This document shows positions 15,993 through 24,251 of a stretch of 64,000 nucleotides of DNA, piece after piece (within the stretch, counting starts at the first letter, position 1; each line of letters opens with the position of its first letter). Location: the NCBI RefSeq assembly GCF_030063135.1, contig NZ_JASISO010000031.1, positions 34,252-98,251 of the forward strand, in the 5' to 3' direction. The stretch is from Streptomyces sp. G-G2. GTDB taxonomy: Bacteria > Actinomycetota > Actinomycetes > Streptomycetales > Streptomycetaceae. The position numbers were made by a program, and so were the translations under genes. The notes under the pieces are model-generated. The model saw only the letters and a list, made by a program, of their open reading frames with translations. It searched no databases and was not told the origin of the DNA.

Positions 15993-17354
15993 TTAGAGCT
16001 TGGTCCACGCCTCGGTGAGCACCGAGCGCAGGATGCCCTCGATCTCGTCGAAGGTGCCCTGGTCGGCGATCAGCGGCGGGGCCAGCTGGATGACCGGGTC
16101 ACCGCGGTCGTCGGCGCGGCAGTACAGGCCGTTCTCGAAGAGCGCCTTGGAGAGGAAGCCGTAGAGCACGCGCTCCGTCTCCTCGTCCGTGAAGGACTCC
16201 TTGGTGCTCTTGTCCTTGACCAGCTCGATGCCGTAGAAGAAGCCGTTGCCGCGGACGTCGCCGACGATGGGCAGGTCGTGCAGCTTCTTCAGCGTCGAGA
16301 AGAAGGCGTCCTCGTTGTCCAGCACGTGCTGGTTGAGGCCCTCCTTGTCGAAGATGTCGAGGTTGGCGAGGGCCACGGCCGAGGAGACCGGGTGGCCACC
16401 GAAGGTGTAGCCGTGCAGGAAGGTGTTGTCACCCTTGTAGAACGGCTCGGCGAGCTTGTCCGAGATGATGCAGGCACCGATCGGGGAGTAGCCCGAGGTC
16501 ATGCCCTTGGCGCAGGTGATCATGTCCGGGATGTAGTCGAACTTGTCACAGGCGAACATCGTGCCGAGGCGGCCGAAGGCGCAGATCGTCTCGTCGGAGA
16601 CGAGCAGTACGTCGTACTGGTCGCAGATCTCGCGGACGCGCTGGAAGTAGCCGGGCGGCGGCGGGAAGCAGCCGCCGGCGTTCTGTACCGGCTCCAGGAA
16701 GACGGCGGCGACGGTGTCCGCGCCCTCGAACAGGATCTCCTGCTCGATCTGGTCGGCGCACCAGCGGCCGTAGGCCTCCGGGTTGTCGCCGTGGATCGGG
16801 GCGCGGTAGATGTTGGTGTTGACCACCTTGTGCGCGCCGGGGACCAGCGGCTCGAAGGGGGCCTTGAGGGCCGGCAGACCGGTGATGGACAGGGCGCCCT
16901 GCGGGGTGCCGTGATAGGCCACCGCACGCGAGATGACCTTGTACTTGGTGTGCTTGCCCTGCAGCTTGAAGTACTGCTTGGCGAGCTTCCAGGCGGTCTC
17001 GACGGCCTCGCCGCCACCGGTGGTGAAGAAGACCTTGTTCAGGTCGCCCGGGGCGTAGTGCGCGAGGCGCTCGGCCAGCTCGACGGCCTTGGGGTGCGCG
17101 TACGACCAGATGGGGAAGAACGCGAGTTCCTGCGCCTGCTTGTAGGCGACCTCGGCCAGTTCCTTGCGGCCGTGACCGGCGTTGACCACGAACAGTCCGG
17201 CGAGACCGTCCAGGTAGCGCTTGCCCTTGTCGTCCCAGATGTAGGTGCCTTCGCCCCGGACGATGGTGGGGACGGGCGCGTTCTCGTAGTCCGACATGCG
17301 GGTGAAGTGCATCCACAGGTGGTCGTACGCGGTCTTGGAGAGGTCCTGGCTCAC
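15993..17354 (-). CDS. Class III PLP-dependent aminotransferase (putrescine/omega-amino acid type)
   Basis: 453 residues. The PLP-binding lysine is K283 in CAKGMTSGYSP, preceded by the SDETICAFGR motif; TTGGGEAVETAWKLA forms the phosphate site. These features place it in the class III omega-aminotransferases, which include putrescine- and beta-alanine-pyruvate enzymes. Its place beside an Lrp regulator, an aldehyde dehydrogenase and a polyamine-type binding protein suggests deamination of putrescine or a related diamine to an aminoaldehyde; this is inference. The start is GTG 17354, 2 nt after the Lrp-family stop, so the two genes form an operon. Confidence 0.85.
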   Translation of the reverse strand: MSQDLSKTAYDHLWMHFTRMSDYENAPVPTIVRGEGTYIWDDKGKRYLDGLAGLFVVNAGHGRKELAEVAYKQAQELAFFPIWSYAHPKAVELAERLAHYAPGDLNKVFFTTGGGEAVETAWKLAKQYFKLQGKHTKYKVISRAVAYHGTPQGALSITGLPALKAPFEPLVPGAHKVVNTNIYRAPIHGDNPEAYGRWCADQIEQEILFEGADTVAAVFLEPVQNAGGCFPPPPGYFQRVREICDQYDVLLVSDETICAFGRLGTMFACDKFDYIPDMITCAKGMTSGYSPIGACIISDKLAEPFYKGDNTFLHGYTFGGHPVSSAVALANLDIFDKEGLNQHVLDNEDAFFSTLKKLHDLPIVGDVRGNGFFYGIELVKDKSTKESFTDEETERVLYGFLSKALFENGLYCRADDRGDPVIQLAPPLIADQGTFDEIEGILRSVLTEAWTKL

Positions 17355-17356
17355 GG

Positions 17357-17860
17357 TTATCGGGTTCCCCACATGTAGGTCTGCTTCTTCAGCTTCAGGT
17401 AGACGAAGCTTTCGGTTGATCGCACGCCGGGGAGCGCGCGGATCTTCTTGTTGATCGTGTCGAGCAGGTGGTCGTCGTCCTCGCAGACGATCTCCACCAT
17501 CAGATCGAAGGAGCCCGCGGTCATCACCACGTACTCGCACTCGGCCATCGCGGCCAGCGCGTCGGCCACCGGATCGAGGTCCCCCTCGACATTGATGCCG
17601 ACCATCGCCTGACGCCGCAGGCCCACGGTGAGTGGGTCGGTGACGGCCACGATCTGCATGACGCCCTGGTCGAGCAGCTTCTGTACGCGCTGGCGCACAG
17701 CCGCCTCGGAAAGGCCGACGGCCTTGCCGATCGCCGCGTAAGGACGGCGTCCGTCCTCCTGCAGTTGCTCGATGATCGCCAGGGACACAGCATCGACCGA
17801 AGGGGACGGTTGTCTGTTCCGGGAATCTGCGCTTCGACTGGCCACGGCTTCACTGTGCAC
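17357..17860 (-). CDS. Lrp/AsnC family transcriptional regulator
   Basis: About 167 residues: an N-terminal HTH (SLAIIEQLQEDGRRPYAAIG, then KAVGLSEAAVRQRVQKL) and a C-terminal RAM/AsnC ligand domain (GDLDPVADALAAMAECEYVV, then TAGSFDLMVEIVCEDDDHL). Lrp proteins sense amino acids or amines and bend DNA as octamers. It is the first gene of a minus-strand operon with the aminotransferase and is divergent from an aldehyde dehydrogenase, the arrangement expected of a local regulator controlling both sides of the gap. The start is uncertain: GTG 17860 or GTG 17845 (VASRSADSRN). Neither has a clear ribosome binding site. The open frame further upstream has poor codon usage and is not coding. Confidence 0.85.
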   Translation of the reverse strand: MHSEAVASRSADSRNRQPSPSVDAVSLAIIEQLQEDGRRPYAAIGKAVGLSEAAVRQRVQKLLDQGVMQIVAVTDPLTVGLRRQAMVGINVEGDLDPVADALAAMAECEYVVMTAGSFDLMVEIVCEDDDHLLDTINKKIRALPGVRSTESFVYLKLKKQTYMWGTR

Positions 17861-18029
17861 GAGGAGTCGTCTGTTCCGCAAGCCTTGACCGATGTAATTC
17901 GTTGTTCGGGGTCTCTGATTGCGCGGATTTCGTAGTTGGTGGCGTCCGGCTCTGTCGAAAGCGTCTCCCGAGGGGCTAGGCTGGGGTTTTGTCTCAACCG
18001 TTGGACATGTGATCAGGAGTGTGGCTGTA

Positions 18030-19469
18030 GTGACCAGCGAACTGCGTCGTCTGCGCAACTACATCGGCGGAGAGTTCAAGGACGCCGCCGACGGCCGGAC
18101 CACGGAGGTGGTCAACCCCGCCACGGGCGAGGTGTACGCCACCGCCCCGCTGTCCGGGCAGGACGACGTCGACGCCGCCATGGCCGCCGCCGCGGCCGCC
18201 TTCCCGGGCTGGCGCGACACCACCCCCGCCGTGCGCCAGAAGGCGCTCCTCAAGATCGCCGACGCCTTCGAGGCGCGCGCCGAGGAGCTGGTGGCCGCCG
18301 AGTCGCAGAACACCGGCAAGCCGCTGGGCCTCACGGCCAGCGAGGAACTGCCGCCGATGGTGGACCAGATCCGCTTCTTCGCGGGCGCTGCCCGGCTGCT
18401 CGAAGGCCGTTCCGCCGGCGAGTACATGGAGGGCATGACCTCGATCGTGCGCCGCGAGCCGGTCGGCGTCTGCGCGCAGGTCGCGCCGTGGAACTACCCG
18501 ATGATGATGGCCGTGTGGAAGTTCGCCCCGGCCATCGCGGCGGGCAACACCGTGGTCCTCAAGCCCTCGGACACCACCCCGGCCTCGACGCTCCTGATGG
18601 CCGAGATCATGGACTCGATCCTGCCCAAGGGCGTCTTCAACGTCGTCTGCGGCGACCGGGAGACCGGCCGGGCGATGGTCGAGCACAGCACTCCGGCGAT
18701 GGCCTCCATCACCGGCTCGGTGCGCGCGGGCATGCAGGTCGCCGAGAGCGCCGCCAAGGACGTCAAGCGCGTCCACCTGGAGCTGGGCGGCAAGGCCCCG
18801 GTCGTGGTCTTCGAGGACGCCGACCTCGCGAAGGCCGCCGAGGACATCGCGGTCGCGGGCTTCTTCAACGCCGGCCAGGACTGCACCGCGGCCACCCGCG
18901 TCCTCGTCCACGAGTCGATCCACGACGAGTTCGTCGCGGCGCTCGCCAAGAACGCGGCCGACACCAAGACCGGCCAGCCGGACGACGAGGACGTGCTCTA
19001 CGGTCCGCTGAACAACCCGAACCAGCTCAAGCAGGTCGCTGGCTTCATCGAGCGGCTCCCCGCGCACGCCAAGGTCGAGGCGGGCGGCCACCAGGTGGGC
19101 GAGAAGGGCTACTTCTACGCCCCCACCGTGGTCTCCGGTCTCCGGCAGGACGACGAGATCATCCAGAACGAGGTCTTCGGGCCGGTCATCACCGTCCAGT
19201 CCTTCACGGACGAGTCGCAGGCGCTGGAGTACGCGAACGGCGTCGAGTTCGCCCTCGCCTCCTCGGTGTGGACCAAGAACCACGGCCGCGCGATGCGCAT
19301 GTCAAAGAACCTCGACTTCGGCTGCGTGTGGATCAACACCCACATTCCGCTGGTCGCCGAGATGCCGCACGGCGGGTACAAGAAGTCCGGCTACGGCAAG
19401 GACCTGTCGGCCTACGGCTTCGAGGACTACACCCGCATCAAGCACGTGATGACCTCGCTCGACGGCTGA
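18030..19469 (+). CDS. Aldehyde dehydrogenase 1, gamma-aminobutyraldehyde dehydrogenase-like
   Basis: 479 residues, NAD(P)-dependent ALDH fold. The catalytic pair is intact: E251 (LELGGKAPVVVF) and C285 (AGQDCTAATR). APWNYPMMMAVWKFAPAIAAGN is the coenzyme-side signature. The closest functional class by look (PWNYP, QDCTAATR) is aminobutyraldehyde/betaine aldehyde dehydrogenase, which would turn 4-aminobutanal into GABA. It is divergent from the Lrp gene and ends just before the first polyamine-type binding protein. The start is GTG 18030, 10 nt after AGGAG 18015-18019; GTG 18021 is too close to the ribosome binding site. Confidence 0.88.
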   Translation: MTSELRRLRNYIGGEFKDAADGRTTEVVNPATGEVYATAPLSGQDDVDAAMAAAAAAFPGWRDTTPAVRQKALLKIADAFEARAEELVAAESQNTGKPLGLTASEELPPMVDQIRFFAGAARLLEGRSAGEYMEGMTSIVRREPVGVCAQVAPWNYPMMMAVWKFAPAIAAGNTVVLKPSDTTPASTLLMAEIMDSILPKGVFNVVCGDRETGRAMVEHSTPAMASITGSVRAGMQVAESAAKDVKRVHLELGGKAPVVVFEDADLAKAAEDIAVAGFFNAGQDCTAATRVLVHESIHDEFVAALAKNAADTKTGQPDDEDVLYGPLNNPNQLKQVAGFIERLPAHAKVEAGGHQVGEKGYFYAPTVVSGLRQDDEIIQNEVFGPVITVQSFTDESQALEYANGVEFALASSVWTKNHGRAMRMSKNLDFGCVWINTHIPLVAEMPHGGYKKSGYGKDLSAYGFEDYTRIKHVMTSLDG

Positions 19470-19484
19470 TCGACGGCTGAGTCA

Positions 19485-19528
19485 GGGCTGATCGACCGCT
19501 GTGCCCGGGCTGATCGACGGCTGTGCCC
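19485..19528. repeat. Two tandem 22-bp direct repeats
   Basis: Units 19485-19506 and 19507-19528 differ at one base (GGGCTGATCGACSGCTGTGC plus CC). Shorter partial copies (CTGATCGACGGCTGA, CTGATCC) flank them from the last codons of the ALDH gene to about 19560. Confidence 0.8.
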
Positions 19529-19623
19529 GTACTGATCCGGTCCTGATCCGCGGCTGATCCGTGCCGCGCCGCGTTCGACCGGTCGCCGACCCGTCGGCGC
19601 ATCGTTCACCGCCGTGCGCTCCA

Positions 19624-19660
19624 GGGGCGGGCAGTAGACAACATGTCTATTGCCCGCCCC
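19624..19660 (+). terminator. 17-bp hairpin between ALDH 1 and the binding lipoprotein
   Basis: 19624-19640 pairs with 19644-19660 with a 3-nt loop and a single G-U. It is followed by TTCG. It ends 25 nt before the next ATG, so it probably terminates the ALDH transcript or attenuates read-through into the lipoprotein gene. Confidence 0.75.
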
Positions 19661-19685
19661 TTCGCGTTTCGCCCAGTCTGTGCGC

Positions 19686-20864
19686 ATGCCTGAACTCGCT
19701 CTCTCCCGCCGCGCGGCGCTGCGCGGCCTCGGTGCCGCGGGCCTGCTGGCCGGCCTCGCCGGCTGTGGTGTGCCCGCCGCTTATGTCCCGGAGGACCGAC
19801 GGGTAGGCCCGGACCGATCCGGTGACGACCGCAGCCTGGCCTTCGCCAACTGGCCGCTCTACATCGACACCGACGAGGAGGACGAGACCAAGCGCCCGAC
19901 GCTGGACGCCTTCTCGGAGCGGACCGGGATCGAGGTGAAGTACACCGAGGAGATCAACGACAACGACGAGTTCTTCGGCAAGGTCAGCCCGGCCCTGATG
20001 AACCACCAGGAGACCGGCCGCGACCTCGTGGTGGTCAGTGACTGGATGGCGGCCCGGTTCGTCCGGCTGGGATGGGCCCAGACCATGGACCGCGCGGCCC
20101 AGCCGAACGTGGCCAAGCACCTCGACGCGCAGTTGCGCTCGCCCGCCTTCGACCAGGGCCGCCTGCACACCGTGCCGTGGCAGTCCGGGATCACCGGCAT
20201 CGCCTACAACCGCAAGGCTCTGGGCCGGGAGATCAGGTCCACCAAGGAGCTGTGGCACCCCGACCTCGCGGGCAAGGTCACGCTCTTCTCCGGCCTCGAC
20301 GAGTCCTTCTCCCTGCTGATGCAGGGCAACGGCGCGGACGTCACCCGGTGGACCGAGTCCGACTTCCACCGGATGTGCGATCAGGTGGAGGAGCTGGTGC
20401 GCAAGAAGCACATCCGCCGCTTCACCGGCAACGACTACACCTCGGACCTGAGCAAGGGCGATGTGCTCGCCTGCCAGGCCTACTCCGGCGACGCCATCCA
20501 GCTCCAGGCGGACAACCCCGACATCGAGTTCGTCGTCCCGGACGAGGGGGCCGAGCTGTGGGCGGAGAGCCTGCTCATCCCGAACCTCGCCCGGCACAAG
20601 GCCAGTGCCGAGGCCCTCATCGACCACTACTACCAGCCGGAGATCGCCGCCAAGCTGGCCGCGTCCGTCAACTACGTCTGCCCCGTGCCCGCCGCCCGCG
20701 AGGTGCTGGCCGGGTCCGACGACAAGGACACCGCCGAACTGGCCGCGAACCCGCTGATCTTCCCCGACGACGAGATGCGCAAGCGGCTAGTGGTGGCCCG
20801 GGACATCTCGACCGCCGAGCGGCAGTCCTTCGCGAAGCGCTGGAACGCCATCGTCGGCCTCTGA
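19686..20864 (+). CDS. Spermidine/putrescine-type ABC substrate-binding lipoprotein 1 (Tat signal)
   Basis: 392 residues. The N-terminus has a twin-arginine motif (SRRAALRGLG) and a lipobox Cys at residue 27 (LAGLAGC), so it is exported folded and lipid-anchored. The body is a PotD/PotF-like binding protein: LAFANWPLYIDTDEED, SDWMAARFVRLGWA, FTGNDYTSDLSKGDVLACQA with GDAIQL. No permease or ATPase gene accompanies it; it may deliver to the PotABC-like importer at 27917-30794. The start is ATG 19686; GTG 19680 is an equal alternative and neither has a clear ribosome binding site. Confidence 0.87.
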   Translation: MPELALSRRAALRGLGAAGLLAGLAGCGVPAAYVPEDRRVGPDRSGDDRSLAFANWPLYIDTDEEDETKRPTLDAFSERTGIEVKYTEEINDNDEFFGKVSPALMNHQETGRDLVVVSDWMAARFVRLGWAQTMDRAAQPNVAKHLDAQLRSPAFDQGRLHTVPWQSGITGIAYNRKALGREIRSTKELWHPDLAGKVTLFSGLDESFSLLMQGNGADVTRWTESDFHRMCDQVEELVRKKHIRRFTGNDYTSDLSKGDVLACQAYSGDAIQLQADNPDIEFVVPDEGAELWAESLLIPNLARHKASAEALIDHYYQPEIAAKLAASVNYVCPVPAAREVLAGSDDKDTAELAANPLIFPDDEMRKRLVVARDISTAERQSFAKRWNAIVGL

Positions 20865-20867
20865 GAT

Positions 20868-20902
20868 TGAACGCGTTCAGTATGTTGGCTGAACGCGTTC
20901 AG
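20868..20902. promoter_or_regulatory. Two TGAACGCGTTCA palindromes (repressor operators)
   Basis: Identical perfect 12-bp palindromes at 20868-20879 and 20890-20901, with centres 22 bp apart (about two helical turns); the second extends to CTGAACGCGTTCAG (20889-20902). This size and symmetry is typical of TetR-family operators. The second overlaps the -35 position of the promoter whose -10 is at 20912. Confidence 0.85.
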
Positions 20903-20911
20903 AAATCCGCG

Positions 20912-20917
20912 TACGCT
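20912..20917 (+). promoter_or_regulatory. Candidate -10 box (leaderless) for the small membrane protein gene
   Basis: TACGCT, 7 nt before ATG 20925, with no ribosome binding site. A -35 17 nt upstream would fall on CTGAAC, inside the second palindrome. Confidence 0.5.
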
Positions 20918-20924
20918 TCGTCCC

Positions 20925-21410
20925 ATGAGCGAGAGAAGCGTGCTCCTGCGCCGGATCCGGGCCTGGCTGGCCCTGTTCATCGTCTGCCTGGTCCTCAGCG
21001 GGCTCACGGCCTTCCCCCTGGTCAGTGAGCTGCACTGGGCCAACTCCCTGGTGGCCGACGAGTGGCTGCTGCGGGTTGGTGACGGACTGGAGCGAGCCGA
21101 TGCGCAGTACCCCTTCCTGCTCTACGGAACCGACTGGCTAGCCTTCGCCCACCTGGTGATCGCGGTGTTCTTCTACGGAGTCCACCGCGACCCGGTCCGC
21201 AACATCTGGATCGTCGAGGCCGGGATGATCGCCTGCGCCGGAATCGTCCCGCTGGCCCTGATCTGCGGGCCGATCCGCGGCATCCCCGTCTGGTGGAGCG
21301 TCATCGACATGTCCTTCGGCGTCTTCGGGGTGATCCCCCTGCTGGTGCTCCGCCGCATGATCAAGCGCCTGGAGGCGCTGGACGGCGTACCCGCGGCCGC
21401 TACGGCTTGA
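20925..21410 (+). CDS. Hypothetical membrane protein (four hydrophobic segments)
   Basis: 161 residues. Hydrophobic spans are near residues 12-32, 70-84, 95-112 and 122-140; the ends are charged and cytoplasmic-looking. I do not recognise the family. Its promoter carries two identical TetR-type palindromes, so it is tightly repressed by a regulator that is not next to it. The gene stands alone between a binding protein and a convergent phosphodiesterase. Possible roles are efflux accessory or membrane stress, but nothing in the sequence decides this. Confidence 0.75.
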   Translation: MSERSVLLRRIRAWLALFIVCLVLSGLTAFPLVSELHWANSLVADEWLLRVGDGLERADAQYPFLLYGTDWLAFAHLVIAVFFYGVHRDPVRNIWIVEAGMIACAGIVPLALICGPIRGIPVWWSVIDMSFGVFGVIPLLVLRRMIKRLEALDGVPAAATA

Positions 21411-21518
21411 AGGCGGCCTGGCGCCAGCAGCACCGTCAGCCCCAGGTCCTGCCACCGCGGGTCGGCGCGCCGCACCCGTTCCCCCCAGCGCGCCGCACCC
21501 GTTGCTCCCAGGTGCGTA

Positions 21519-22217
21519 TCACCCGCCGGAGCCGGCCCGCTCGGCCCTGACGGCGGCCAGCACGTCCACCCGGTTCGTGGTGACCGAGTCCACCCCGGCC
21601 GCCAGTACGGCGCGCATCGACCGCTTGGTGTCCGGGGTCCACGCCGACACCAGGAACCCGTCCGCGTGCACCGCGTCCACCAGCTCCCGGCCGACCAGCC
21701 CGAAGCGGTAGTTGAGCCAAGCGGGCGCGACCGCGTCCGTCAGCACCCGGCGCGGCGGGCTCAGGGTGGTCCACGTCAGCGCGATCTCCGCGCCCGGGTC
21801 CGCGGCCCGGACGGCCAGCATCGTGTTCGGGCCCGCGCAGTAGTACGACCGCTCGCGCGCCCCGCACTCGCGCACCTGGCCCACCACGGTCCGTACCGCC
21901 TCCGTGCTCGCGCCGGGCAGGTCGATCATCACCCGCCCCGCGCCGGTGGCCATCAGGGCCTCCCGCAGGGTCGGAACCCCGCCCCCGGTCAGCTCGCGCA
22001 ACTGCGGGGCGGTGACGGCGTCGAGCCGTACGTCGTGGCCCCACAGCCGCTGGAGGGTCTCGTCGTGGAGCAGCACCGGCACCCCGTCACGGGTCAGGCG
22101 TACGTCGATCTCGACGGCGTCCGCTCCGCGCGCGAACGCGGAGCGGAGGGAGGGCAGGGTGTTCTCACGGACACGGTAGGGATCGCCGCGATGGCCGACG
22201 GCAGTCAGAGTGCGCAT
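21519..22217 (-). CDS. Glycerophosphodiester phosphodiesterase family protein
   Basis: 232 residues, cytoplasmic (no signal peptide). The GDPD active site is visible: GHRGD at the start, RENTLPSL, the metal-binding pair EIDVRLTRDG and LLHDE, then VMIDLPG and a C-terminal SAWTPDTKRSM with GVDSVTTNR. The family hydrolyses deacylated phospholipids to glycerol-3-phosphate and an alcohol. ATG 22217 is chosen because it gives the normal distance to the HRG motif; ATG 22226 (three codons earlier) is possible. It is convergent with the small membrane protein. Confidence 0.87.
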   Translation of the reverse strand: MRTLTAVGHRGDPYRVRENTLPSLRSAFARGADAVEIDVRLTRDGVPVLLHDETLQRLWGHDVRLDAVTAPQLRELTGGGVPTLREALMATGAGRVMIDLPGASTEAVRTVVGQVRECGARERSYYCAGPNTMLAVRAADPGAEIALTWTTLSPPRRVLTDAVAPAWLNYRFGLVGRELVDAVHADGFLVSAWTPDTKRSMRAVLAAGVDSVTTNRVDVLAAVRAERAGSGG

Positions 22218-22238
22218 GATCCCCATTCTCCGCAGCGG

Positions 22239-23264
22239 TCAGGGAGCCAGCCACGCGGTGGTGTACGTGTCGATCTCGGCGCTGAGCTCCGCCTTGCCCG
22301 CCTGGTCCAGGAAGGAGGCCTCCACGGCGTTCTTCGCGAGCTGGGCCAGACCCCGCTCGTCCAGTTCCAGCAGGCGGGCGGCGACCGCGTACTCGTTGTT
22401 GAGGTCCGAACCGAACATCGGCGGGTCGTCGCTGTTGATGGTGACGAGCACGCCCGCCGCGGCCATCTCCTTGACCGGGTGCCGGTCGAGGTCGGTCACC
22501 GCGCGGGTCGCGAGGTTCGACGTCGGGCAGACCTCCAGCGCGATCCGGTGCTCGGCGAGGTACGCCAGCAGTTCGGGGTCCCGCGTGGCGCTGGTGCCGT
22601 GGCCGATGCGCTCGGCGCCCAGCTCGCGGACGGCGTCCCAGATCGTCTCCGGACCGGTGGTCTCGCCCGCGTGCGGCACGCTGTGCAGACCGGCGGCGCG
22701 CGCCTGGTCGAAGTACGGCTTGAACTGCGGGCGCGGGACGCCGATCTCGGGGCCGCCGAGGCCGAAGGAGACCAGGCCCTCGGGGCGCAGGTCCACGGCC
22801 AGGCGGGCGGTCTCGGCCGCCGCCTCCAGGCCCGCCTCGCCGGGGATGTCGAAGCACCAGCGCAGGATGACGCCGAGTTCGCTCTCGGCGGCCTTGCGGG
22901 CGTCCTCGATGGCCTCCATGAAGGCCTTCTCCTCGATCCCGCGCCGCGTGGAGGAGTAGGGGGTGATGGTCAGTTCGGCGTACCGGATGTTCTGCCGGGC
23001 CATGTCCCGGGCGACCTCGTACGTCAGGTCCCGTACGTCGTCCGGGGTGCGGATCAGGTCGACGACCGACAGGTACACCTCGATGAAGTGCGCGAAGTCC
23101 GTGAAGGTGAAGTAGTCGGCGAGCGCCTCTGGATCGGTCGGGACCTTCGAGTCGGGATGCCGGGCGGCCAGTTCCGCCACGATGCGCGGCGAGGCCGAAC
23201 CGACGTGGTGGACGTGGAGTTCTGCCTTGGGCAGACCCGCGATGAAGGGGTGCAGATCGGGCAT
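22239..23264 (-). CDS. Adenosine deaminase-family protein, probable aminodeoxyfutalosine deaminase
   Basis: 341 residues, amidohydrolase fold. Metal ligands: HVHHVGS near residue 18-24 (in place of the HLHLDG of adenosine deaminase), VPHAGET, RIGHGTSA and the catalytic NSDDPPMF. The HHVGS variant marks a COG1816 subgroup. From memory, a Streptomyces avermitilis member of that subgroup was shown to deaminate 6-aminodeoxyfutalosine in menaquinone synthesis, so I prefer this role to purine salvage. The start is ATG 23264 with GGAG 8 nt upstream; ATG 23309 is longer by 15 residues. It is divergent from the DUF4190 gene. Confidence 0.82.
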   Translation of the reverse strand: MPDLHPFIAGLPKAELHVHHVGSASPRIVAELAARHPDSKVPTDPEALADYFTFTDFAHFIEVYLSVVDLIRTPDDVRDLTYEVARDMARQNIRYAELTITPYSSTRRGIEEKAFMEAIEDARKAAESELGVILRWCFDIPGEAGLEAAAETARLAVDLRPEGLVSFGLGGPEIGVPRPQFKPYFDQARAAGLHSVPHAGETTGPETIWDAVRELGAERIGHGTSATRDPELLAYLAEHRIALEVCPTSNLATRAVTDLDRHPVKEMAAAGVLVTINSDDPPMFGSDLNNEYAVAARLLELDERGLAQLAKNAVEASFLDQAGKAELSAEIDTYTTAWLAP

Positions 23265-23373
23265 GAGGGGTCTCCGTCGGGGCGCGCGTGCGGGCAGGTC
23301 GGAGTTCATCGTAGGCAGCCCGGGCCCTGTCGGTGGCAGCCCGTAGCATGGCTGTACGAGAGGGGGGCGCCGC

Positions 23374-24129
23374 ATGACCGAACACAGCCCCGAGCCCAAC
23401 GACCCGTGGGCGCCGCCGGAGCGGCCCGCCGTGGACCTGGGCAAGCAGCAGGGCGCGCCGGGGGGCGCTCACCGGCCGGGCACGCCGGACACGGGGGGTA
23501 CGCCCGGCGCGTCGGGCGTGCACGACCAGCCGACGATCATCGGCATACCGGGCGGGGAGAGCGCGGGCCACGCCCCGGCGCCGTACCCCGCCCAGCCGTT
23601 CGGCCAGAGCCCGCAGCAGCCGGTGCCGGGGTTCGCGCCGCCACCGGGGAACCCGCCGGCACCGCCCGCCTACGGGTACCCGGCGCAGCCCGCCCCGCCC
23701 GCGGGCTACGGATATCCGGGCCGGCCGGATCCGAACGCGCAGGCCTACGGTTACCCGGGCTACCCCGGATATCCGGGCTACCCGTCCTACCCGGGCGGCT
23801 ACGCGGCCCCGCGCAACGGCTTCGGCATCACCGCGCTGGTCCTCGGCATCCTGTCCGCGGTCGGCTGCATCACCAGCGTCTTCGCCATCATCCTGGGCAT
23901 CGTGGCGATCGTCTTCGGCGTCCTGGGGCGCGGCCGGGCCGCGCGCGGCGAGGCCAACAACGCGGGAATGGCGCTGGCCGGACTGATCCTCGGGATCGTC
24001 GGGACCATCCTCGGCGGCGTGATGCTCGCGCTGATCATCAGCGGGGTCATGGACGAGCGCGCAAGGGACCCGTACGGAACGGAGCACGACTCCCCGTCCT
24101 CGGTCTCGCAGACACCTTTCGGTACCTGA
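23374..24129 (+). CDS. DUF4190 domain-containing membrane protein
   Basis: 251 residues. Residues 1-145 are a disordered Pro/Gly/Tyr-rich region with YGYPxQP and YPGYPGYPSYPGG repeats. Then come two hydrophobic hairpin segments (GITALVLGILSAVGCITSVF, then MALAGLILGIVGTILGGVML), the DUF4190 layout in which GRGRAARGEANN joins the helices. This architecture is common in actinobacteria and has no known biochemical role; the Tyr/Gly/Pro part may mediate clustering at the membrane. A TAGCAT box at 23344-23349 could be its -10. Confidence 0.82.
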   Translation: MTEHSPEPNDPWAPPERPAVDLGKQQGAPGGAHRPGTPDTGGTPGASGVHDQPTIIGIPGGESAGHAPAPYPAQPFGQSPQQPVPGFAPPPGNPPAPPAYGYPAQPAPPAGYGYPGRPDPNAQAYGYPGYPGYPGYPSYPGGYAAPRNGFGITALVLGILSAVGCITSVFAIILGIVAIVFGVLGRGRAARGEANNAGMALAGLILGIVGTILGGVMLALIISGVMDERARDPYGTEHDSPSSVSQTPFGT

Positions 24130-24148
24130 GCCCGGCCCGTACGTTCCG

Positions 24149-24194
24149 GCTTCTCCCCCCCCGAATTCCCGAAAAGGGGAACGGGGGGAGAAGC
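24149..24194. terminator. Bidirectional terminator between convergent genes
   Basis: GCTTCTCCCCCC (24149-24160) pairs perfectly with 24183-24194; an inner TTCCC/GGGAA stem sits inside. It lies between the DUF4190 stop (24129) and the NADAR stop (24252), serving both strands. Confidence 0.85.
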
Positions 24195-24251
24195 CCCCGC
24201 CGGCCCGTCCTCCCCGCCCCGCCCGCCCGGCCCCGCGCCCCCGCCCGGCCG

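Noticed and set aside
19485..19560. Possible CRISPR-like array
   Set aside because: Units are contiguous and degenerate with no spacers.
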